Part shown: positions 45,645 through 52,671 of the stretch, one piece after another
Numbering within the stretch: the first letter of the stretch is position 1
Layout of the letters: the number at the start of each line of letters is the position of its first letter
DNA from: Liquorilactobacillus oeni DSM 19972
GTDB taxonomy: Bacteria; Bacillota; Bacilli; Lactobacillales; Lactobacillaceae
DNA: 52,671 nucleotides
NCBI RefSeq assembly: GCF_001436275.1
Contig: NZ_AZEH01000019.1
Span: 1 to 52,671 of the forward strand
Direction of reading: 5' to 3'
Notes under the pieces: generated by a model
The model's input: the letters and a program-made list of their open reading frames with translations, nothing else
Told to the model about the DNA's origin: nothing
The model's database searches: none
Program-made: the position numbers and the translations under genes

Positions 45645-47510
45645 TTAGATCCCCTCCGCAATCTGTGAAAATGGCAACGTTTTATTATAGTTCAATAAAT
45701 TGTTGTAAAGCCCGCCGTGACGTGAAATCGAAAAAATCAAATCATAAACTTCTGACAAAGTCTTGCTTAATAGCGGTTCTAACTTTTGAGGAATACCGAT
45801 CAGAAAAACTACTCTGACCTTTCTGTTTTGATATACTGTATCTTTATCAAAAATCCCAATTGTCAGGAGAATCCTTTTATGGCTAGAATCATCAATTATA
45901 TGTGGTATCGAAATTCCATTTTCAAAAACATTACTTGCCTTTTTCTCTCTTTTGATCCAAGTTTTAAGAAAATTTTCCGTTAATTGTTCAGCGTTAATTT
46001 CCTGTTGAATCATTTGTTTTGTTCCTTTCAAATAGCCTAATTTTGAATCTAATCGTGTGACCCGCAACTTGCAATATTTTTCTAAGATAGCATCTTCTAC
46101 AAAAGAGATTCGTATCTTACTGGTTAATTCTTCCGTTCTAAAGACACTATTGATTCTTACCACCGGAACATTCTTATCCTCATACCTAACTGGATAGTTT
46201 GAAAAAATAATGAGATATTTTTCGTGAGATCTTTCCAATTCACTGATGGTGTTAAAAGCATCAACTTCTACATAATCCAGCATTATTTCGTTTAACTGCC
46301 GAACAATTAATTTTTTTATGCTTCGGCTGATTGGTCCCACAATAGCAGCTTTTAAGGACACTTGATGCCCTTGTTTTTCCTCAAGTTCCATTTGATAGTA
46401 AATCGTTAGGTAATTGATTTCACTTTTTGAAATTTTAAACATAGTATATTTTTCGAAAAATGAAGCTGTTTCTAATGATAGTTCAAGCGCAATGGGATAT
46501 TTTTCAATTGCTTCATCACTTAAAATGTTTTCAGCTTCGGACTTAAAAACAACACGATTCATCATAAACAGAAGGTGATACTTTGTTTGAAGAAAAAAAT
46601 GCTTATAATCAAGTTGAACATCTACTTTCTGCTTAACAATCTGGGCAGCACTCGTATACATTTTTTTAACTTTTTCTAGACTTTTGTTCAACAACCTTGA
46701 ATCCATCTTCGAATTAAATTTTATATTGAATGGATAACAGATAAACTGAAGTTCAGTTTGAGTAAAGCCATCTCTTTTTGGAGAAAGATCTTTTAAATAT
46801 TTAACAAAATCTGCCAGGGTATCAGTATTAAATAAGTTTTTATAAAAAGGAATCTCTTCCTTTATCCGATGTCCATGTCTAATAAGGTTCAAGATAATTG
46901 AGATATTTCTTTTAACAAGAAACTCTGTTTTTTCCGTTGTGTCTATTTTACTTATTAGACCCATAAGCTTCTTTTGCTTTAATTCATCAAAATTCAACTC
47001 AGGCATTGGATAATAGTCGCATACTAGATTGGCAAGCAGCAAACCATAGACATAGTCTTTTTTTACAGATAGTCTGATCCCATTATTTGTTACAGAAGTT
47101 ATTTTTACATCGTATTCTCTTAAAATATCTTTCAAACTTGCAAGGTCTTTGACAAGAGTACCCTTGCTGATTGATAATTTTTCAGCTAAATCTTCAAGAA
47201 CAATATAACCATTTGCCTTAATCAGCTGATATGTGATGAATGCACGCCTTTTTAACGGATCATTAAGATCCAGCGATAACTTTAAAAAAGATGTTTGTAA
47301 AGATGTTAATCTTTTATAATCTTTAACTTTCAGATAGTAGCGTCCTTGATTATTCTTTATTTCAGCTATTTCCTGCAGATTCTCATTCAAGCTTACAATA
47401 TACTTCAACAAGGTACGTTTTGAAATATGGAATTGTGCAATCAGCTCTTCTAAAACTACAGAATCATTAACAATAAAATATTTCAATAAAAGATATTCTC
47501 TTCCGTTCAT
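45645..47510 (-). CDS. gutR: PRD-containing transcriptional activator GutR
   Basis: A 621-residue BglG/MtlR-type activator. Two N-terminal helix-turn-helix regions (VVLEELIAQFHISKRTLLKYIVSLNENL and YIVLEDLAEKLSISKGTLVKDLASLKDIL) are followed by PRD-type domains (about 190-390), an EIIB-like domain (KAAIVGPISRSIKKLIVRQL, about 395-480) and a C-terminal EIIA-like domain with a candidate His in NGISIPHIID. The EIIB-like domain lacks the cysteine of a working EIIB. It is likely regulated by PTS phosphorylation. It starts 12 nt after gutF. ATG with AAGGA upstream. Confidence 0.9.
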   Translation of the reverse strand: MNGREYLLLKYFIVNDSVVLEELIAQFHISKRTLLKYIVSLNENLQEIAEIKNNQGRYYLKVKDYKRLTSLQTSFLKLSLDLNDPLKRRAFITYQLIKANGYIVLEDLAEKLSISKGTLVKDLASLKDILREYDVKITSVTNNGIRLSVKKDYVYGLLLANLVCDYYPMPELNFDELKQKKLMGLISKIDTTEKTEFLVKRNISIILNLIRHGHRIKEEIPFYKNLFNTDTLADFVKYLKDLSPKRDGFTQTELQFICYPFNIKFNSKMDSRLLNKSLEKVKKMYTSAAQIVKQKVDVQLDYKHFFLQTKYHLLFMMNRVVFKSEAENILSDEAIEKYPIALELSLETASFFEKYTMFKISKSEINYLTIYYQMELEEKQGHQVSLKAAIVGPISRSIKKLIVRQLNEIMLDYVEVDAFNTISELERSHEKYLIIFSNYPVRYEDKNVPVVRINSVFRTEELTSKIRISFVEDAILEKYCKLRVTRLDSKLGYLKGTKQMIQQEINAEQLTENFLKTWIKREKKASNVFENGISIPHIIDDSSHKRILLTIGIFDKDTVYQNRKVRVVFLIGIPQKLEPLLSKTLSEVYDLIFSISRHGGLYNNLLNYNKTLPFSQIAEGI

Positions 47511-47522
47511 ATAATCAATTCC

Positions 47523-48326
47523 TTAACCTCTGGACTTTCCTCCTGCAACATTAGTTGTTACTCCGGTAATGTAGCTTGCTCTTTTTGATAAATAATAAGC
47601 TACTAGATCTGCAACTTCATACAAATGGCCACTTCTTCCCAATGGGGTTGTTGTTGTACTGCTATATCCAGCTCTTATTTGTGCAACTGTTTTATGACGA
47701 GTATAAGCCAAAGCCTCTTCATACGCGAGTGTTCGTAAGCCGGTAGCTTCCATGATTCCAGGAGCAACCCCAACCACGCGAACATTGAACTCGCCCAATT
47801 CCTTTGCCCAAGAACGTGTCAAGCCATTTATTGCTCCTTTTGTTGCTGAATAAATACTTTGTCCCTGTGATCCTTCTAAACCAGCTTCAGAAGACATATT
47901 AACAATCACACCATCTTTTTGCTTAACTAGCTGACGCGCAACAGCTTGGGACAGCAAGAAAACACTCTTTACATTTACGCTAAACATCTTATTAAAGTTT
48001 TCGGCTGTAAACTCAAATTTACTATGTGGCTTCTTAGCATCCACCAATAATCGTGGCAAATTAATTCCTGCATTATTTACAAGCCCATCAATTTTACCTT
48101 GATCTGAAACTACCTTATCTACTAAGCTAGCCACAGCTGTCTCTGAAGTTACGTCTGTTTGTACAAAAAACAAATCTTTCTCTTTTTTTCCATTGTCCTT
48201 TAGGTCTGCATTATAGACAATAGCATTTAAACTTAAAAGTTTGTCTATTATTGCTGCTCCTATTCCGGATGAACCTCCAGTTACAATAAATACTTTTTTT
48301 GATAAACCTAGCCAATCTTCTGTCAT
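47523..48326 (-). CDS. gutF: Sorbitol-6-phosphate 2-dehydrogenase (SDR family)
   Basis: Oxidises sorbitol-6-phosphate to fructose-6-phosphate with NAD+. 267 residues, Rossmann fold: cofactor motif VTGGSSGIGAAI, LVNNAGIN, catalytic MSSEAGLEGSQGQSIYSATKGA (Ser, Tyr-x3-Lys). As the first gene of the gutFRMCBA operon, its identity is well supported by context. The ATG at 48326 has GGAGGG 8 nt upstream; an in-frame GTG at 48335 is rejected. The cre site at 48368 lies in its promoter region. Confidence 0.94.
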   Translation of the reverse strand: MTEDWLGLSKKVFIVTGGSSGIGAAIIDKLLSLNAIVYNADLKDNGKKEKDLFFVQTDVTSETAVASLVDKVVSDQGKIDGLVNNAGINLPRLLVDAKKPHSKFEFTAENFNKMFSVNVKSVFLLSQAVARQLVKQKDGVIVNMSSEAGLEGSQGQSIYSATKGAINGLTRSWAKELGEFNVRVVGVAPGIMEATGLRTLAYEEALAYTRHKTVAQIRAGYSSTTTTPLGRSGHLYEVADLVAYYLSKRASYITGVTTNVAGGKSRG

Positions 48327-48367
48327 AAGAAACACCCTCCATATAATTTATTTACAACTATAGAGTA

Positions 48368-48382
48368 ATGTAACCGCTGTCT
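48368..48382 (-). promoter_or_regulatory. cre site of the gut operon
   Basis: The plus strand reads ATGTAACCGCTGTCT, matching the cre consensus WTGNAANCGNWNNCW at every defined position, 42 nt before the gutF start codon. CcpA with HPr-Ser46-P would repress the operon when glucose is present. A TTAACA hexamer just upstream on the minus strand could be the -35; the site would then cover the spacer. Confidence 0.8.
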
Positions 48383-48972
48383 TTTGTTAATACAGCTTTT
48401 TTCACGAAAAATTGAAAAATACTATGTCAATCAATCTTTATTATAAATTTTCAGTTGCCCAACCCAGTCATGACAGTCTTAAAAATAATGAAATTATCTA
48501 TTAACCTGTATTGTCCAGACAAATAGACGCTGAAACAAATTAATAACTTTTATTTCAGCGCCTAATCTATATAAATCACATTCTATTATTCACTATTTTA
48601 CTATTTTTTTTACCTAATTTTACTTATCAAGACCTTCTTATTTTTTTAATTCATCTATTTATTGTATTCACATACTGTTTATAATGCTTGCATAATAGAG
48701 CAAGATTTGTGTTAACATTAGAGCTTCATGGCTTCTTGTTTCCACAAAAATATAAGAAATTGTATTTTTTTATAACACCACCAAGGTTTCATTTACGGTT
48801 ACAGGTTAGAAATTTACATACACCATAGTTATAAATATGATCTGGTAATAGTTAGACCTCCTGTTTATGAAGTTAAATTAAAGATATTTTACTTGGAAAT
48901 AATAAGCTTTTTTACTTCTTTCCAACTTCCCGAATTTTTAACATTCCTGCAAAGATGCTTGAAATCAAAAAA
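48383..48972. other. 590-nt intergenic region without a recognised gene
   Basis: Very AT-rich. Nothing protein-coding, no tRNA-like fold and no copy of the R repeats was recognised. The only clear structure is the inverted repeat at 48526. A small RNA cannot be excluded by eye. Confidence 0.5.
48526..48562 (-). terminator. Inverted repeat, possible terminator of the gtrA operon
   Basis: CGCTGAAA (48528-48535) pairs with TTTCAGCG (48553-48560) around a 17-nt AT-rich loop. In the minus direction it is followed by TCTATTTGTC, a weak T tract. It is about 410 nt past the gtrA stop codon, so the link is uncertain. Confidence 0.35.
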
Positions 48973-49401
48973 TTATTGTTTTATTTTTTTAAAAATATAC
49001 CACTTGCTGAAAAAATAGTTTGCAAGCACAACGACCACATTGTCCAACACTTTAACAATGAAGGTATCCCACTGTAAGAGTGTAATTCCTATCCATGTAA
49101 TAATAATATCTATTACAAGTGTCATTATGCGAAAGAAGAAAAAAGAACCCATTTCAGTGAAAAAACTATGCATATTGCGAAATGGAGTGGAGAAAACCCA
49201 AATTTTATTAGAAATGTAGGCCACTAAAACAGCAAAGAACCAAGCAATTACATTGCCAACCTGATAGTTCAGCCCCAGCTTAACCCATACCATAAAAATA
49301 CCGATATTAATAACAGTCGTCACCACTCCCCAAAAAAGGTATGCAATAACAGCTTTATATTTTTGATATAGCTTTTTTATTTTATTTGCTAACAGCTCCA
49401 T
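48973..49401 (-). CDS. GtrA family membrane protein (lipid-linked sugar flippase type)
   Basis: 142 residues with four membrane segments. Family pattern: YLFWGVVTTVINIGIFMVW in the first, NVIAWFFAVLVAYISNKIWVF in the second and NYFFSKWYIFKK at the end. GtrA/GtcA proteins are thought to flip undecaprenyl-phosphate-linked sugars. It overlaps the preceding glycosyltransferase gene by 20 nt, so the two are coupled. It may also serve the CsbB/YfhO pair at 27999, which lacks a flippase of its own. Confidence 0.88.
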   Translation of the reverse strand: MELLANKIKKLYQKYKAVIAYLFWGVVTTVINIGIFMVWVKLGLNYQVGNVIAWFFAVLVAYISNKIWVFSTPFRNMHSFFTEMGSFFFFRIMTLVIDIIITWIGITLLQWDTFIVKVLDNVVVVLANYFFSKWYIFKKIKQ

Positions 49402-50350
49402 CTTTTTTTACCTGCCTTCTTTGGGTTTTCAATAACACCAGACGAAATTCGAATTCACGTCTTTCTTTTTGCAAAACAGCATCTAATACTAAGCCTGTAT
49501 AATATGAAATAATCGCCGAAATCACTAAAAACCCACAAAGAATCAAAGTAGGCATCTTATCGACAAAACCCGTTTTCAAGAAAGGGATCCAGATATTTGG
49601 AATAAAGAAGATAATTGCAAGAACCAGAAGCAAACTTGAGATAAGCGAATAAAAACGTAGTGGATGATAGTTTCGATACAAAGAGAAAATACGACGTAAT
49701 ACTTTCAACCCATCACTGAAAGTGTTGAGTTTTGAAATACTGCCATCTGGACGGTCACGATAGTCAATTACGTAATTTTCAATTGCCATGTTATTCTCAA
49801 TCGCAAATATACTCATCTCAGTTTCTATCTCAAATCCCTGCGATAAAACTGGATAAACTTTTACAAATTGATAACTGAATGCCCGATAACCAGTCATAAT
49901 ATCATGAATATTACTCTTAAATAATTTATTAATACTTTGTCTGACGATCCGATTACCAAGATTGTGAAACGGCCTTTTATTCTCATAGAAATAACTTGAT
50001 GATAGTCTATCGCCGACTACCATATCTATGTTCTTCTGTTTTATCAAATCAACCATAGCAGGAATCGTATCTGCCGGATAAGTATCATCACCATCTAACA
50101 AAACATAATATTCAGCATCTATCTCACGAAACATACGGCGGATAACGTTTCCTTTCCCTTGCAAGTACTCATGGCGTACAATGGCACCTGCTCTTTTTGC
50201 TTCTTCCACAGTATTATCCATCGAATTATTATCATACACATAAATTTTAGTACCAATAATGCTTCGAGTAGCTCCTTGACAATCTCTAACTACCTTAGAA
50301 ATTGTTAATCCTTCGTTATAACACGGAATTAAAATTGCTAATTTGTCCAA
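49382..50350 (-). CDS. GT2 glycosyltransferase, polyprenyl-phosphate type
   Basis: 322 residues. The GT2 domain has LIPCYNEGLTISKVV, VYDNNSMDNTVEEAKRAGA, the metal-binding LLDGDDTYPAD, MVVGDRLSS and GFEIETEMSIFAIEN; two C-terminal membrane segments (about 235-255 and 270-292) follow. This is the pattern of enzymes that load a sugar onto a polyprenyl phosphate. It sits between a GT-C-like membrane protein and GtrA, forming a three-part glycosylation set. Translation starts at TTG (50350) with AAGGAG 7 nt upstream. Confidence 0.88.
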   Translation of the reverse strand: MDKLAILIPCYNEGLTISKVVRDCQGATRSIIGTKIYVYDNNSMDNTVEEAKRAGAIVRHEYLQGKGNVIRRMFREIDAEYYVLLDGDDTYPADTIPAMVDLIKQKNIDMVVGDRLSSSYFYENKRPFHNLGNRIVRQSINKLFKSNIHDIMTGYRAFSYQFVKVYPVLSQGFEIETEMSIFAIENNMAIENYVIDYRDRPDGSISKLNTFSDGLKVLRRIFSLYRNYHPLRFYSLISSLLLVLAIIFFIPNIWIPFLKTGFVDKMPTLILCGFLVISAIISYYTGLVLDAVLQKERREFEFRLVLLKTQRRQVKKDGAVSK

Positions 50351-50361
50351 CTTTTTTCTCC

Positions 50362-52263
50362 TTACTTAACTTTATTTTCATATACTTCACGCCACACATA
50401 GGCAACAAATAACGGTAAAATCGCTAACCCCATTATACCGTAACGAGAATATCCATTAACCGGGGACATAGTTGGCACCAAAGTCAAAAGGATTAATGGC
50501 AACAGTGCAATTAAATACTGTATCTTTAATTTTGAAATAACTATTCCAAATAAAATAATCATTGTCCAAAAGGGCATCCCAACATTTGCTATTAAAGCTA
50601 CTACCGGCATTGTTATAATTGCAGAAATAATATCTCTTGAAAGATTTAAAAACCACTTTGGAAATACATAATTATAGTTTTTATACCAATGCGGCTTTAA
50701 TATTCTAACATTATTCATATAATCAAAGCTCAAAAATAATGAATCATTATTATTAATAGCATTAAAAAATGGATTCAAAAATCTACTGTTAGCTTGCAAA
50801 TAAACCTTAACGTAATCCAAGGGATGACTTATTCCCATCTTTAACCAGAGTTTTAAAAATGCAGCTGTTTCTTTTTTTATTTTTGGCGTTGCTTCAAGCT
50901 TTAATTCGTTGTTGTTTACTTTTTTAATTGCATCTTCATTTGATAAAAAAGTGTTTACAGGATATAATTCTTTCAGCTTATCTGCTTGATTTACATTATA
51001 TCTGCTCTTAATCTCATTTAATGGCAGTATTTTATTTAATACTTTCTTATCGTCAGTTGAAAAGTGTTCAGGATACATCAAATATTCATATGCTGTTTGG
51101 CGCATTGGAATTGTCAAAGCTTCCCCTGGCGACCCGGGAATAACATGTAATGCATTAAGCACTACTTTATTCCAGCCTAAAAATAAAAGTAGACTTGTCA
51201 GAAAAACAAAAGCCACTTTAGTCCATTTTTTCTTTAGGAGCATCGAATAAATAGTCAAAAGAAGCAAACTAATAATTACTACGTATCCGCCATCATTTCT
51301 AAAGAACATCATTAAAGTACTAGAAACAAACAACAGTAAATAGTCAAGAGTTTGTAGCTTTTTCCTATGTGAAATTGCATCGAAAACTTGCAGATAGTTT
51401 AAGCAAAACCAAACACAAAAAGCATAAAAAAGAGAACTTTTGTCAACTGTTTGAACATATGCACCAAAAATTGGTAACGAAAAAAATAGAAAAGTAAATT
51501 TACCAGCAATTTTACCAATACGCTTTGATACAAAAATAATTGCTTGCGCATAAATAAAAGCTGAAATAACCGCCTGAATTACAACAATTAAAAAGATCCC
51601 TAAATTCGGTCCCCCTAATTTTGAACCTATGTCAAAAACAGTTCCAAAGAAAAGAGTCACAAACCAAGGATGATGATTAGTCGGAACATATGTAAAGTTA
51701 AGAAAACTAAGATGAAGATTCTGATATTCATCAAATTGACGAAAAGCATCCCACGTAACAGTTCCCGGTAAAAAGGGAATAATAATCAATAACCAAACCA
51801 GCATAAGCAACAAGGCAATCAGGCAAGTGTTATTTTCATAATGACCTGACCCTATCTTTTCTTCAAAAAGATGAGTAATAATCGCAATTGTTGCCGAAAA
51901 TGTAACTGCAAAACCAATAATAACAAATAAGGTCATTATAAAATTTACAGGATCTCCAGCGATGTATTTGCTGCCTTTGATGTAGGCTGTCACTTCTATT
52001 GAACTGAAAGCATATGTAAAGGTATACAAAAAAGACAGTATCGTACCAAAAATCCAAGCAGTTCTTCTTATCTTAACTTTCTTTTTATAATCAATAAAAT
52101 AAATAAGGATCGCAATCCATAAAATCGCCAGCAGGCTAAGCGACTGATTAATAACAATTCTCCCTGCAATTGCATGATTTTCTTTAATATATACCCCTGG
52201 AAAGTTTACAATGAAAGAAAACATTGCAATAATCCACAAAACTGGTTTAACTTTTTTAATCAT
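50362..52263 (-). CDS. DUF6020-like polytopic membrane protein, probable GT-C glycosyltransferase
   Basis: About 633 residues with some twelve or more membrane segments and an early extracytoplasmic loop, FLPGTVTWDAFRQFDEYQNLHLSF, followed by TNHHPWF, a layout shared by DUF6020-type proteins and GT-C sugar transferases. A second large loop is at about 400-500. Its place in front of a GT2 and GtrA supports a role in moving a lipid-linked sugar onto an envelope acceptor; the acceptor is unknown. The start is uncertain: ATG at 52263 (MIKKVKPVLWII) is used; GTG at 52284 and TTG at 52305 are in frame. Confidence 0.75.
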   Translation of the reverse strand: MIKKVKPVLWIIAMFSFIVNFPGVYIKENHAIAGRIVINQSLSLLAILWIAILIYFIDYKKKVKIRRTAWIFGTILSFLYTFTYAFSSIEVTAYIKGSKYIAGDPVNFIMTLFVIIGFAVTFSATIAIITHLFEEKIGSGHYENNTCLIALLLMLVWLLIIIPFLPGTVTWDAFRQFDEYQNLHLSFLNFTYVPTNHHPWFVTLFFGTVFDIGSKLGGPNLGIFLIVVIQAVISAFIYAQAIIFVSKRIGKIAGKFTFLFFSLPIFGAYVQTVDKSSLFYAFCVWFCLNYLQVFDAISHRKKLQTLDYLLLFVSSTLMMFFRNDGGYVVIISLLLLTIYSMLLKKKWTKVAFVFLTSLLLFLGWNKVVLNALHVIPGSPGEALTIPMRQTAYEYLMYPEHFSTDDKKVLNKILPLNEIKSRYNVNQADKLKELYPVNTFLSNEDAIKKVNNNELKLEATPKIKKETAAFLKLWLKMGISHPLDYVKVYLQANSRFLNPFFNAINNNDSLFLSFDYMNNVRILKPHWYKNYNYVFPKWFLNLSRDIISAIITMPVVALIANVGMPFWTMIILFGIVISKLKIQYLIALLPLILLTLVPTMSPVNGYSRYGIMGLAILPLFVAYVWREVYENKVK

Positions 52264-52305
52264 TTTTACATCCAAGTATCTCACTGTTTTAATTACCTTT
52301 CTCAA

Positions 52306-52622
52306 CTATTATATTCATACTTTGATATTCTAATATAAAAACTAAAAAAAAGATAGTTGCGACTTATACGCAACATAAGTAGGTTATAAAGCCGGAAAAG
52401 TACGGCATATACGTCAAACGTTTGAACTGTTATTAATGTTCTTTAAAAAAAGTTTAGCCTAAATTTAATGTTTTTAAACGTCAAGCTATTTTCTTCATTA
52501 TTTTACCCCTAATTATAAGCAAACAGTTTAAAAATAAAAAATTTTTTTACCCAGTTTTGAGTTATATACGCTAAATACACTAAAATCCTAATTTTTAAAC
52601 CCAAACATCAAGTATAAATCAT
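52306..52622. other. AT-rich intergenic region with one inverted repeat
   Basis: No gene recognised. It must contain the promoter of the glycosylation operon; a TATAAT hexamer lies just upstream of 52305 on the minus strand. GTTGCG (52356-52361) and CGCAAC (52369-52374) form an inverted repeat with 7-nt spacing, which may be an operator. Confidence 0.45.
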
Positions 52623-52666
52623 AACCACCCGTCTAACGGGTGGTTTGCTCCAGGGCTATAAGCCCT
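52623..52666. mobile_element. Possible end of an IS200/IS605-type element
   Basis: Two tight hairpins lie in a row: AACCACCCGT-cta-ACGGGTGGTT (52623-52645) and AGGGCT-ata-AGCCCT (52652-52666). Subterminal hairpins of this kind mark the ends of IS200/IS605 elements, where TnpA binds. No tnpA or tnpB lies inside the window; the element, if present, would continue past the right edge. Without the rest, a terminator or another repeat remains possible. Confidence 0.4.
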
Positions 52667-52671
52667 ATGTA

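Noticed and set aside
48383-48972. Possible small protein or RNA gene in the 590-nt gap
   Set aside because: No frame with a start signal and no convincing promoter-plus-terminator pair could be defended by eye.
1-52671. CRISPR array, tRNA genes, T-box or other classical riboswitches, prophage genes
   Set aside because: No regularly spaced direct repeats, tRNA-like folds, T-box sequence or phage structural/integrase genes were recognised on either strand.

Overview
The window is chromosomal DNA from a low-GC Lactobacillaceae member. Supporting signs are DUF1827 next to clpE, a gutFRMCBA sorbitol operon laid out as in Lacticaseibacillus casei, CtsR and cre operators, HPr with both His15 and Ser46, and a LafA/LafB plus LtaS lipoteichoic-acid gene set. 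A complete methyl-accepting chemotaxis protein suggests a motile lineage (Liquorilactobacillus/Ligilactobacillus type); that placement is an inference.

Layout. The left edge (1-234) is the leader and tandem promoters of an rRNA operon reading leftward out of the window. Positions 543-6557 hold mostly minus-strand envelope genes: LTA synthase, ykuJ, then an operon for the glycolipid anchor (two GT4 glycosyltransferases and a flippase-like membrane protein). Positions 6752-9168 carry ptsHI and a small conserved-looking protein. Divergent from it is clpE (9353-11554) with a promoter and a full CtsR box. Positions 11892-19124 hold DUF1827, a MucBP-type protein, prfC, a CBS/CorC membrane protein, a TagH-like ABC protein that has lost its catalytic residues, and an AI-2E family permease. 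Positions 19243-27343 hold ntdP, a class-C-type serine hydrolase, rlmD, recX, a BrkB/YihY protein, a LysM protein, galU and map. Positions 27518-31873 form a plus-strand unit: flavodoxin, a CsbB-like GT2 and YfhO. Positions 32195-36936 are a LytTR regulator, a LiaF-like protein and a heterodimeric ABC exporter. Positions 37271-40740 are a glycerate permease/kinase pair and a YitT protein. MCP follows, then the complete sorbitol operon (43143-48326), and a second glycosylation set (GT-C membrane protein, GT2, GtrA; 48973-52263). The right edge carries two hairpins that look like an IS200/IS605-type end.

How the parts connect. Much of the window serves the envelope: GalU makes UDP-glucose, LafA/LafB make the glycolipid anchor, LtaS polymerises glycerol phosphate, and CsbB/YfhO probably decorate the polymer. 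The sorbitol operon depends on the general PTS proteins encoded by ptsHI in the same window.

Most notable signals: (1) a family of about 190-nt structured repeats, five copies, sitting at gene 3' ends and starting with a terminator-like hairpin; (2) the TagH-like protein with substituted Walker A, Walker B and switch positions but its own strong promoter; (3) a PerR/Fur-like 7-1-7 palindrome before yitT; (4) a small gene whose coding signal runs back into a T10 tract beyond any normal start codon.
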